Of a stretch of DNA of 64,000 nucleotides, positions 56,460 to 64,000 are shown one piece after another. The translations under genes and the position numbers were made by a program. The DNA is from Legionella rubrilucens. GTDB lineage: Bacteria; Pseudomonadota; Gammaproteobacteria; Legionellales; Legionellaceae. Within the stretch, counting starts at the first letter, position 1; each line of letters begins with the position of its first letter. The stretch covers positions 82,649 to 146,648 of the forward strand of contig NZ_LNYT01000003.1 of assembly GCF_001468125.1 (NCBI RefSeq). The letters run 5' to 3'. The notes below the pieces were generated by a model. The model was not told the DNA's origin and searched no databases. It was given only the letters and a program-made list of their open reading frames with translations.

Positions 56460-59025
56460 AGGCCGCCATCAATTGACTCCTCAAGCGCTTTTTTTCTTCG
56501 GCATTCAATGGTAAACCAGCCTGGGTTGAAATATAAAACATGTCTTCAACCCGTTCGCCTGCGGTAGCAATTTTAGCATTATGCAAGTGAAGGCCTTGCT
56601 CAGAAAAAATGCGGCTGACGGTCGCCAGCAAGCCGGGACGGTCGGTTGTTACCAAAAAGAGGCAGGTATGCTGCTCCTGTTGTGCTTCGGTAAAGCTTAT
56701 CTGCGGTTTAAATTTGAAATGGGCCTGGGTCCGGGACAAACGGCGCTTGATGCTTTTGGGTGGCGGAGAGTGCTTGCCCAAATGTTTTTTTAATGCCTCA
56801 TGGATGGCTTTAATCTGCTCATTGTTGGTCAAGGCTTGATGCTGTTCATCGAGAATAATATAGGTGTCTAAGTCAAACTGATGATCACAGGTTAAAATGG
56901 TCGCTTCCTGGATGGTAATGTAATGATTACTGAGTACCGTGGTGGTAATTGTAAATCGCTCTTCACGGTGCGGCATGTAAATGAAGACTTCAGTACCCCC
57001 CTGGCTGTGGTGAGGCATGATGATGATCAAAGGGTACTGCTGACAACTTAACATGGCCTCGGTATGGCGGGCTATCACGTCGGGTGGCTCGTGCAGAAAA
57101 TATTTGCCTTTGATATGGGTCCACAGATCATTGACTTTGTTGTCCTCAATACCCTTTTTCCTCAACAAGACCAAGGCTTCGCGCTTGCGTTCGCTGATGA
57201 GGCTTTCTTCATCAGGGAGGGTTTTTTCCTGCTGCTGAGCCCGGTGAGCAGCATGGTAAAGCTCCTTAAGCAGTGAATCTTTCCAACTGTTCCACAGGGT
57301 ATGGTTGGTGGCACAAATATCGGCGACGGTCAGCAAATAAAGGTAATCGAGGTAATGAGGTTTTGGCAGATGCTGACAAAACAGGCTGATGGTCTTGGGA
57401 TCGTAAATATCCTGCCGTTGGGCAGTTTGAGACATGAGCAGATGGTGGCGCACAAGCCAGATGACCAGATCCGCATCCTCTTTTATCAACTGATGGCGCA
57501 CAGCAAAGGCTTTTGCCTCCTCTGCACCCAGTTCCGAATGATCGCCGCCCCGGCCTTTGGCAATGTCATGAAAGAGGGCTGCCAGGTAGAGGAGTTCCCG
57601 CTTTTTAATGGCAGCCATGAGCGATGCGGCCAGGGGAAAAGACAAATTATAGGCGGGATCAAGAAAACGAACCAGATTGCGAATGACAAACAGGGTGTGC
57701 TGATCCACGGTATACACATGAAATAAATCATATTGCATCTGCCCGGTTACTGCAGCGAAACAATCCAGGTAATGACCAAGCACGCCGTAGCGGTTCATGT
57801 GATGCAGGGCATAGTAAGGGTTTTTTTCTTTAAACAGCTGAATGAATAACTGGGTTGCCAGAGGGCAGGAGCGAAACTTTTTATCCATTAAAAACAGGCA
57901 CTGCCTGATCAGGCGAATGGTGCTGGCACGAACACCGGCAATGTCAGGACGCTTGGCCAGCCAGACAAACAATTCAATGATTGCTGGCGGGTGCTGAATG
58001 AAAACGCGGGGATGTTTCACTTCAATGTAATGATTCGACAACTGGAAATGGCTGTCTAAGGGGGTGATCAATTGTTTTTCACGGTGAACGATGGCTTCTG
58101 AGAACCAATGCAGCAACATTTCATTCAGCTCACGGATCCCTTTGATGTTTTTAAAATAAAGTTTCATGAACTGCTCAATGGCCAGCGATTGCGGCGTATC
58201 CTCAAAGCCAAACAGGGCAGCCAGTTTCACCTGATAATCAAACAGAAGACGTTCTTCCTGCTTGCCCGCAAGGGTGTGAAGCCCAAAACGAATCCGCCAG
58301 AGGAAATGCTGGTAGTTAATTAACTGCTCGTATTCCTTGTCCGTAATGAAACCGCTGCTGATGCCGTCCGCCAGTTTTTTAATGCCAAAATGACGCTTGC
58401 CAATACTGAGCAGGATTTGCAAATCACGTAACCCGCCAGCACCCTGTTTGACGTTGGGCTCCAGATTGTAGGCAGTTTCGCCGTATTTAATGTAGCGTTG
58501 CTTTTGCTCTTGCTGTTTGGCGAAAAAAAACTCATGGCTTGGCCAGATATGTAAAGGGTGGGTGTAATATTGCAACTCTTCCATGAAGCTGCCGCGGCCG
58601 CAGAGGAGATGCATGTCAAGAATACTGGAAATGACGCTTAAATCCTGGCTGGCCAAGTCTGCGCAATCTTTAGGTGTTGTGATTTGATGACTGACATCGA
58701 GGCCGATATCCCAGCAATCCTGGATAAACGCCTGAGCACGATGCAACTGCGGTTTGGTGACGTGATGGCTATGCAATAAAAGTAAATCGATATCAGAATG
58801 GAGTTGGAGTTCGCGACGACCATAGCTGCCTAGAGCCAAAAGACAAAAGGCATTGTCTTCGTGTAACTGGTGCTTCTGGAAGAGGAGTAATAACGTTTCG
58901 TCAATAAAACGGACTAACTTGCGTGTGATGCTGGTGATGCTGGCTTTTTGACAAAATTCATTACACAGTTCTTCCTTGAACTGTTTGAGTGTCTGCTTGA
59001 GAACATGGCTACCGTTCTTCATCAC
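56440..59025 (-). CDS. glnD: GlnD, PII uridylyltransferase/uridylyl-removing enzyme
   Basis: Sensor of nitrogen status that modifies PII. The nucleotidyltransferase domain has GSYGRRELQLHSDIDLLL; the HD domain has ALFHDIAKGRGGDHSELG; two C-terminal ACT domains (from about residue 690) bind glutamine. It is 861 aa (E. coli 890). It overlaps map by 17 bp, so map-glnD is one operon. Its 3' end is antisense to the end of tadA. Confidence 0.93.
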   Translation of the reverse strand: MMKNGSHVLKQTLKQFKEELCNEFCQKASITSITRKLVRFIDETLLLLFQKHQLHEDNAFCLLALGSYGRRELQLHSDIDLLLLHSHHVTKPQLHRAQAFIQDCWDIGLDVSHQITTPKDCADLASQDLSVISSILDMHLLCGRGSFMEELQYYTHPLHIWPSHEFFFAKQQEQKQRYIKYGETAYNLEPNVKQGAGGLRDLQILLSIGKRHFGIKKLADGISSGFITDKEYEQLINYQHFLWRIRFGLHTLAGKQEERLLFDYQVKLAALFGFEDTPQSLAIEQFMKLYFKNIKGIRELNEMLLHWFSEAIVHREKQLITPLDSHFQLSNHYIEVKHPRVFIQHPPAIIELFVWLAKRPDIAGVRASTIRLIRQCLFLMDKKFRSCPLATQLFIQLFKEKNPYYALHHMNRYGVLGHYLDCFAAVTGQMQYDLFHVYTVDQHTLFVIRNLVRFLDPAYNLSFPLAASLMAAIKKRELLYLAALFHDIAKGRGGDHSELGAEEAKAFAVRHQLIKEDADLVIWLVRHHLLMSQTAQRQDIYDPKTISLFCQHLPKPHYLDYLYLLTVADICATNHTLWNSWKDSLLKELYHAAHRAQQQEKTLPDEESLISERKREALVLLRKKGIEDNKVNDLWTHIKGKYFLHEPPDVIARHTEAMLSCQQYPLIIIMPHHSQGGTEVFIYMPHREERFTITTTVLSNHYITIQEATILTCDHQFDLDTYIILDEQHQALTNNEQIKAIHEALKKHLGKHSPPPKSIKRRLSRTQAHFKFKPQISFTEAQQEQHTCLFLVTTDRPGLLATVSRIFSEQGLHLHNAKIATAGERVEDMFYISTQAGLPLNAEEKKRLRSQLMAAFTNVES

Positions 59026-59773
59026 GTAAGGTTAAAATTTCCACGCCGTCAGCCGTCACCAGCAAGGTGTGCTCCCATTGGGCTGATAAACTGTGATCTT
59101 TAGTGACCACGGTCCAATTGTCAGGCAATAGACGGGTTTGGTATTTACCGGTATTAATCATCGGCTCAATGGTGAATGTCATGCCTTCACGCAAGATCTC
59201 GCCGGTGCCGGGCGTACCATAATGCAATACCTGCGGATCCTCATGGAAAATACGGCCAATGCCATGACCACAATACTCACGCACAACAGAGCAGCGGTTT
59301 TTTTCGGCATGAACCTGAATAGCATGACCAATGTCACCCAGACGTACACCCGGTTTGACCATTTCAATGCCAATGAACAGGCATTCATGGGCCAGTTTAA
59401 CAACATGTTTGGCTTTGACCGAGGGAGTTCCTACAATAAACATCTTGCTGGTATCGCCGTGATAACCATCCTTGATGACCGTCACGTCGATGTTGATGAT
59501 ATCACCGTCTTTCAAGGCTTTTTTACCAGGAATACCATGGCAAACCACATGGTTGATGGACGTGCAGATGGATTTGGGAAAGCCATTGTAACCCAGAGGA
59601 GCAGGGATAGCGTTCTGTACATTGACAATGTAATCATGGCAAATGGTATTTAGCTCATCCGTGGTAACCCCTTCTTTGACATAATCGCCAATCATGGTAA
59701 GCACTTCACCGGCTAAACGGCCAGCGACGCGCATTTTTTCAATTTCATCAGGCGTTTTAATGGTTACGGCCAT
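59009..59773 (-). CDS. map: Methionine aminopeptidase type I
   Basis: Removes N-terminal methionine co-translationally. Metal ligands appear in NIDVTVIKDGYHGDTSKMF, in the YCGHGIGRIFHEDP block with catalytic His, and in TIEPMINTG. It is 254 aa (E. coli 264). In this window it precedes glnD and sits apart from rpsB, with which it is often divergent in gammaproteobacteria. The Spy-like gene intervenes. Confidence 0.94.
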   Translation of the reverse strand: MAVTIKTPDEIEKMRVAGRLAGEVLTMIGDYVKEGVTTDELNTICHDYIVNVQNAIPAPLGYNGFPKSICTSINHVVCHGIPGKKALKDGDIINIDVTVIKDGYHGDTSKMFIVGTPSVKAKHVVKLAHECLFIGIEMVKPGVRLGDIGHAIQVHAEKNRCSVVREYCGHGIGRIFHEDPQVLHYGTPGTGEILREGMTFTIEPMINTGKYQTRLLPDNWTVVTKDHSLSAQWEHTLLVTADGVEILTLRDEER

Positions 59774-59973
59774 AGTTTAAATCCAACCAAAAAAATAAAT
59801 AGTAGCATAAGTCATTCATTCCAGCATCATTATTCCCTGCGTCGAGGATGGTTAAGTCGCTGTTTCATGAAGGGATTGGTCGCGAAGGTATCCAAACCGG
59901 CCGCAGGATCGTGATGCAGAAAAAGTCCGGGTTAAAGCCCAAAGGCGGCCCCCAGACTCTAATAAAGGAAAGG

Positions 59974-60423
59974 CTATGCCCCTTTACACTGTTGTTTGTA
60001 CATCATTTTTTTAGCTTCCCATTCCTTCATCATGGACTGGAATTGCTGTTTTTGCTTGTCGTTGAGTACGTTGTAAATTTGATTTTTGGTTGAAATTTTC
60101 GCTTTAGTAATGGAGCTTACCAGAGCAGCCTTTTGATTGGTCAGCTTGTTTAATGTGGCTTCATCAAGTTTTTCGCTGGTAACCAAGGCTTTTAACTGGC
60201 TGCGTAACGCTTTCATTTGCTGCCAGCTCGCTTTCATGGCATCCCTGTTTTTATCTTTAATGGCCTTGATTTGAGCCTGTTGATTGGCATCGAGTTGCAG
60301 TTTGTTAAACATTTCACTTAAGCGGCCTTTGCAGGGGCAATTGCCAGGTTGATTGGCAGAGACGACTTGCAGAGACAGGAAAGAAACACAGGCGATAACA
60401 GTAATAAGAAGTTTTTTAAACAT
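59974..60423 (-). CDS. Spy/CpxP-like periplasmic protein
   Basis: Small helical periplasmic chaperone or stress-adaptor family. A signal peptide (LLITVIACVSFLSLQVVSA) precedes a ~130-residue helical protein with two LTxxQ-like elements (LQLDANQQAQI and LNDKQKQQFQ). It is 149 aa from ATG 60423, with GGAGGG upstream; the frame is open to 60522 without similarity. A function in envelope stress is inferred from the family. The 200-bp gap to map shows no gene. Confidence 0.8.
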   Translation of the reverse strand: MFKKLLITVIACVSFLSLQVVSANQPGNCPCKGRLSEMFNKLQLDANQQAQIKAIKDKNRDAMKASWQQMKALRSQLKALVTSEKLDEATLNKLTNQKAALVSSITKAKISTKNQIYNVLNDKQKQQFQSMMKEWEAKKMMYKQQCKGA

Positions 60424-60521
60424 GGTAAAACCCTCCAGTTTGTTATTGTATCGTTTTGCATTATAGCGGGTGTCATTCAATATTTCTGCTTTTATTTTCA
60501 ATCGAATTCCAGTGTTATCCA

Positions 60522-60550
60522 TTGCTGATTTCGAGTAAGTGTGTTATAAA
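60522..60550 (+). promoter_or_regulatory. rpsB-tsf promoter
   Basis: TTGCTG and TATAAA are separated by 17 bp, followed by a GC-rich discriminator (ACCGCGC), as expected for growth-rate-controlled ribosomal promoters. The predicted leader is about 90 nt. Confidence 0.6.
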
Positions 60551-60559
60551 TACCGCGCT

Positions 60560-60649
60560 TTTTAACGACACACACGTTTCGTCACATGCGGTTGGGTCCC
60601 TTATGGGTACTGTATGGGAAGCGTGGAGGCATAACCCGGAGAATTTTAA
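60560..60649 (+). promoter_or_regulatory. Possible rpsB leader (S2 autoregulation)
   Basis: The leader contains repeated complementary blocks (GGGTCCC, TATGGG) and a GCGTGGAGGC segment before the GGAGAA Shine-Dalgarno. S2-mediated control of rpsB-tsf through the leader is established in E. coli; whether this leader works the same way is inferred. Confidence 0.35.
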
Positions 60650-61408
60650 ATGAATATCAGTATGCGCGAACTATTGGAAGCGGGGGCCCATTTTGGCCAC
60701 AGAACCCGTTTCTGGAATCCAAAAATGGTCGAATACATTTTTGGCTCAAGAAATAAAATCCATATTATCAACCTCGAAAAGACAATGCCCCGCTTAAATG
60801 ACGCGACGAATTATGTCGGTCGTCTGGCTGCAAACAAGGCAAAAATTTTGTTTGTTGGTACTAAAAGAGCGGCTCAGGAAAGCATCCGTGAACACGCCAA
60901 GCGTTGCGGCATGCCTTATGTCGATCACCGTTGGTTAGGCGGCATGCTGACAAACTGGAAAACAGTCCGTCAATCCATATTCCGTTTGAAAGAACTCAAG
61001 GAAATGCGTGATAAGGGCCTTTTTGCTTCAATGATTAAAAAAGAAGCGTTAATGCTGACCCGTGAACTGGAAAAATTAGAACGCAGTCTGGGCGGTATTG
61101 AAGACATGGGTGGTTTGCCCGATGCCCTGTTTGTGGTTGATGTTGGTTTTGAGCACATCGCTGTTGAAGAAGCCCGCCGTCTGAAGATTCCAGTCATTGG
61201 CGTAGTAGATACCAATAACAGCCCGGATAACATCGATTACGTTATTCCTGGAAACGACGATTCTATGCGTGCGGTTGACATCTATGTCCGTTGCATAGCT
61301 GATGCAATCCTTGATGCTAAACAAGGGAATACCGTTGGTGGTGTTTCATCTGATGCTGAGTTTGTTGAAATTTCTGTGACTGAAAAAGAAGCAGATAAAG
61401 CAGACTAA
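60650..61408 (+). CDS. rpsB: 30S ribosomal protein S2
   Basis: Ribosomal small-subunit protein on the back of the 30S head. The typical start with [22 protein letters not shown] and internal [15 protein letters not shown] and [13 protein letters not shown] blocks identify it. It is 252 aa (E. coli 241). It leads rpsB-tsf-pyrH-frr. Confidence 0.96.
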   Translation: MNISMRELLEAGAHFGHRTRFWNPKMVEYIFGSRNKIHIINLEKTMPRLNDATNYVGRLAANKAKILFVGTKRAAQESIREHAKRCGMPYVDHRWLGGMLTNWKTVRQSIFRLKELKEMRDKGLFASMIKKEALMLTRELEKLERSLGGIEDMGGLPDALFVVDVGFEHIAVEEARRLKIPVIGVVDTNNSPDNIDYVIPGNDDSMRAVDIYVRCIADAILDAKQGNTVGGVSSDAEFVEISVTEKEADKAD

Positions 61409-61480
61409 TATTTTTCTGATGATAAAGGGGCACGCTGCAGAAGTTGGCGTACCCCTTTTCGCTATGTGGAGGATTAAACG

Positions 61481-62362
61481 ATGACAGTTAGCGCTAAATT
61501 GGTAATGGAATTGCGTGAACGTACCGGTGCCGGGATGATGGAATGCAAAAAATTCCTGCTGCAAACCAATGGGGATATTGAAGAAGCCATTGTTCAAATG
61601 CGTAAGGCTGGTCAGGCCAAGGCCGACAAGAAAGCCGATAGAGTCGCTGCAGAGGGCGTGGTTGTAATTGCCCGTTCAGCTGATCAGCATTCCGCAGTCA
61701 TGGTCGAAGTCAACTGCGAGACTGATTTTGCTTCGAAAGACAGTAATTTTGTTGAATTTGCCGAGAAAGTCGCTCAGACAGCTTTACAGTCTGATGCCAA
61801 TGATGTTGAGGCTTTATCCATCCAAACCGTTCCCGGTACCAGCGATACAGTCGAGCAGGCCAGACAACAATTGTTTGCCAAAATTGGTGAAAACATCAAG
61901 GTTCGCCGCCTCGTACGCTTGCACACTCAGGGCGTTGTTGGTTATTACCTGCACGGTACGCGTATTGGGGTTATGGTGGCCTTAAAAAGCGGTGATGAAA
62001 ATCTGGCTAAAGACATCGCCATGCATGTGGCCGCCAGCCGTCCAATGGTCGTTAGCCGTGAGCAGGTTTCCGCAGAAGCCATTGACAATGAGCGCGATAT
62101 TTTCACTGCTCAGGCACGCGAAAGCGGCAAGCCGCAGGAAATCATTGATAAAATGATTGAAGGTCGTATTAACAAGTTCATTGATGAAGTCAGCCTGCTT
62201 GGACAACCGTTTGTTAAAGATCCCAATGTCAAGGTTGGACAATTACTCAAAGAAAAGAATGCTGAAGTTCAATCATTCATTCGCTATGAGGTTGGTGAAG
62301 GGATTGAGAAGAAAGAAGACAATTTTGTCGAGGAAGTGATGGCACAGGTTCGTGGTTCATAA
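61481..62362 (+). CDS. tsf: Elongation factor Ts
   Basis: Guanine-nucleotide exchange factor for EF-Tu. The N-terminal [19 protein letters not shown], the core DFASKD and the TDF-type region are present. It is 293 aa (E. coli 283). It follows rpsB after 72 bp and overlaps pyrH by 1 bp. Confidence 0.95.
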   Translation: MTVSAKLVMELRERTGAGMMECKKFLLQTNGDIEEAIVQMRKAGQAKADKKADRVAAEGVVVIARSADQHSAVMVEVNCETDFASKDSNFVEFAEKVAQTALQSDANDVEALSIQTVPGTSDTVEQARQQLFAKIGENIKVRRLVRLHTQGVVGYYLHGTRIGVMVALKSGDENLAKDIAMHVAASRPMVVSREQVSAEAIDNERDIFTAQARESGKPQEIIDKMIEGRINKFIDEVSLLGQPFVKDPNVKVGQLLKEKNAEVQSFIRYEVGEGIEKKEDNFVEEVMAQVRGS

Positions 62363-63102
62363 TGACTGACTCACATCCAAAACTTAAATACAAACGCATT
62401 TTATTAAAATGCAGCGGCGAAGCGCTGATGGGCAAGGCGCAATTTGGTATTGACCCGGCTGTACTTGATCGTATTGCCAACAACGTGGCTGAATTAGTCA
62501 GCATGGGCGTTGAAGTCGGTATTGTTATTGGCGGCGGAAATCTGTTCCGCGGCAAGGCCTTGTCCGAGGCAGGTTTAGGACGTGTCACTGGCGATCACAT
62601 GGGCATGTTGGCAACCGTGATGAATGCACTCGCTCTGCGTGATGCCCTTGAGCGCATTGATTTACCTGCCCGTATCATGTCGGCCATACCCATGATGGGT
62701 ATGGTTGATCCCTACCATCGCCGGAAAGCCATCACGCATTTACGCAATGGCCATGTGGTTATTTTTGCCGCGGGCACGGGTAATCCTTTCTTTACTACGG
62801 ATACAGCAGCCTGCCTTCGTGCAATTGAGGTGGGTGCGGACGTGGTGTTGAAGGCCACCAAGGTGGATGGCATTTATTCTGACGATCCGGTTAAAAATCC
62901 AAATGCGACACGGTATGATTATCTGACCTACAGACAAATCCTGAGCGATGGGTTGCAGGTCATGGATTCAACAGCCATTTGTTTATGTCAGGATCATGGA
63001 ATGCCATTACAGGTTTTTGATATGGAAGCACCCAATGCCCTGAAAAAGATTGTCCTGGGTGAGCGGGTAGGAACTATTGTAGGAGCAAATCATGATCAAT
63101 GA
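62362..63102 (+). CDS. pyrH: UMP kinase
   Basis: Bacterial hexameric UMP kinase of the amino-acid kinase fold, making [27 protein letters not shown] and [13 protein letters not shown] are conserved. It is 246 aa. It is coupled to tsf and overlaps frr by 11 bp. Confidence 0.95.
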   Translation: MTDSHPKLKYKRILLKCSGEALMGKAQFGIDPAVLDRIANNVAELVSMGVEVGIVIGGGNLFRGKALSEAGLGRVTGDHMGMLATVMNALALRDALERIDLPARIMSAIPMMGMVDPYHRRKAITHLRNGHVVIFAAGTGNPFFTTDTAACLRAIEVGADVVLKATKVDGIYSDDPVKNPNATRYDYLTYRQILSDGLQVMDSTAICLCQDHGMPLQVFDMEAPNALKKIVLGERVGTIVGANHDQ

Positions 63103-63649
63103 CATTAAGCAAGACACTGAAAAACGCATGAAAAAAACGGTTGAGACCTTGAAAGTGGACTTAACCAAGATTAGAACAGGTCGTGCCAATGCCAGTCTGC
63201 TTGATCACGTTCAGGTTGATTATTATGGCAATTTAACCCCATTAAGCCAGGTTGCCAACGTGACAAGCAGTGATTCACGCACACTGTTGGTTACTCCCTG
63301 GGAAAAATCCATGGTGGCGGTTATCGAAAAAGCCATTTTAACCTCCGATCTGGGATTAAATCCTTCGACAGCCGGAAGCGCGATTCGCGTACCCATGCCG
63401 CCACTCACTGAAGAGCGTCGCAAAGAATTAATTAAAGTGGTGCGTGCTGAGGGTGAGCAGGGACGGGTAGCGATTCGTAATATTCGTCGCGATGCCAATA
63501 ACCAACTGAAAGAGTTAGTTAAAGAAAAAGCCATTTCCGAGGATGATGAGCGTCGAGCCAATGAAATTATTCAAAAATTGACTGACAAACACATTGCGGA
63601 TATTGATGCTGTTTTGGAAGAAAAAGAGAAAGATCTGATGGCCATTTAA
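63092..63649 (+). CDS. frr: Ribosome recycling factor
   Basis: Splits post-termination ribosomes with EF-G. The long helical protein has [34 protein letters not shown] and RRDANNQLK. It is 185 aa (as in E. coli). Its start lies inside the pyrH 3' end, 11 bp before the pyrH stop; this overlap suggests coupling. Confidence 0.95.
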   Translation: MINDIKQDTEKRMKKTVETLKVDLTKIRTGRANASLLDHVQVDYYGNLTPLSQVANVTSSDSRTLLVTPWEKSMVAVIEKAILTSDLGLNPSTAGSAIRVPMPPLTEERRKELIKVVRAEGEQGRVAIRNIRRDANNQLKELVKEKAISEDDERRANEIIQKLTDKHIADIDAVLEEKEKDLMAI

Positions 63650-63694
63650 CCGAGTTTTTGTTTTTCGATCGGTCTTCTTAAGCCTCGTCTTTAT

Positions 63695-63710
63695 GCCCGC
63701 GCGAGCGGGC
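63695..63710. repeat. Palindromic repeat element, copy C
   Basis: Inverted repeat GCCCGC-gcga-GCGGGC, 46 bp after frr. It belongs to the same family as the copies at 34.2-34.3 kb and 63.8-64.0 kb, although its flanks differ. Confidence 0.8.
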
Positions 63711-63796
63711 AGCGATTCTAACTCTAAACCATCACCAGAAACATCCTTCGACTATTGAGTCGGTCATGCTTGATTGCACATTAACACCCATCATTT

Positions 63797-63866
63797 GATG
63801 CCCGCCTTCGCGGGCAAGACAAACCACCCGCTGTCCTGCCCGCGAAGGCGGGCAACCATTCGAAGC
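63797..63866. repeat. 70-bp composite repeat unit 1
   Basis: A unit made of two inverted repeats of the GCCCGC...GCGGGC type (63800-63815 and 63838-63853) joined by AAGACAAACCACCCGCTGTC and ending ACCATTCGAAGC. It is repeated almost exactly at 63931. Confidence 0.9.
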
Positions 63867-63930
63867 CCGGATGGGGAGGCTTGGCACTAAGCAGGCGATG
63901 GCTGTTATTGAGGCCTGTGCCACCTCCCTG

Positions 63931-64000
63931 GATGCCCGCCTGCGCGGGCAAGACAAACCACCCGCTGTCCTGCCCGCGGAGGCGGGCAACCATTCGAAGC
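63931..64000. repeat. 70-bp composite repeat unit 2, cut by the window end
   Basis: Second unit, 134 bp after the first, identical at 68 of 70 positions by eye, with palindromes at 63934-63949 and 63972-63987. The two differences are both in palindrome loops (TT/TG and AA/GA). It reaches the last base, so the array may continue outside the window. Confidence 0.9.

Noticed and set aside
63732..63993. Two overlapping minus-strand frames of 70 and 85 residues
   Set aside because: They lie wholly in the palindromic repeat array and translate the repeats; no RBS is visible.
63797..64000. CRISPR array
   Set aside because: Only two repeats, each 70 bp with internal double palindromes, a 64-bp spacer, and no cas genes; the family also occurs at 34 kb.

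Overview
The window reads as a chromosomal segment of a gammaproteobacterium, most likely a member of the Legionellaceae. The protein families match that group: a fused TrpE-TrpG, a trpR/yerC-like gene heading the his operon, flgA-flgM-flgN as an isolated flagellar cluster, and large proteins with no recognisable homologue that resemble Dot/Icm effectors. Base composition looks close to 50% G+C, above that of L. pneumophila, so I do not name a species. Genes are dense and mostly housekeeping. Accessory material is confined to short islands between conserved operons.

Layout. 0-1 kb: a membrane-anchored unknown, open at the left edge. 1-4 kb: pilS-pilR, controlling type IV pili. 4-5.1 kb: a complete RES/Xre toxin-antitoxin pair with two palindromic operators over its promoter. 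5.1-6.5 kb: a BepA-like M48 protease. 6.7-10.1 kb: ribD-ribE-ribBA-ribH (riboflavin). 10.2-12.7 kb: pyrG-kdsA. 12.8-14.8 kb: a large secreted protein of unknown role. 14.9 kb: tRNA-Ser(UGA). 15.2-17 kb: bamD and a periplasmic unknown. 17-20.4 kb: rdgC, an outer-membrane barrel protein and rlmI. 20.4-28 kb: one ten-gene minus-strand operon, yerC-like-hisGDCBHAFI-DUF4286, with a promoter and palindrome at its head. 28-29.5 kb: an isochorismatase-like hydrolase and an SDR dehydrogenase. 29.5-32.3 kb: a 756-residue effector candidate and a small Cys-rich secreted protein. 32.4-34.1 kb: flgN, flgM and flgA, with a sigma-28-type promoter before flgM and a sigma-54-type promoter before flgA. 34.2-35.5 kb: palindromic repeats, a c5-like cytochrome and an L,D-transpeptidase. 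35.5-38.7 kb: gatCAB. 38.8-42.3 kb: fused trpEG and a ClC antiporter. 42.3-46.8 kb: ugpA-ugpE-ugpC, a DUF1189 membrane protein and an alpha/beta hydrolase. 46.8-49.3 kb: fadE. 49.6-50.7 kb: minDE without minC. 50.9-52.8 kb: panD, a 46-residue lipoprotein, a beta-class GST and a SlyB-like lipoprotein. 53-56.5 kb: guaB-guaA-tadA. 56.4-59.8 kb: map-glnD. 60-60.4 kb: a Spy/CpxP-like protein. 60.5-63.6 kb: rpsB-tsf-pyrH-frr. The right edge is a palindromic repeat array cut by the window.

No gene cluster here is clearly a new multi-gene system. The most informative non-coding signals are the dual operators of the toxin-antitoxin module, the two flagellar promoters (one of which decides the flgM start), the palindrome upstream of the yerC-like gene, and the 134-bp-period repeat array at the right edge. 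The best candidates for undescribed proteins are the effector-like protein at 29.5-31.8 kb, the secreted protein at 12.8-14.8 kb, the small Cys-rich protein at 31.9 kb and the truncated anchored protein at the left edge.
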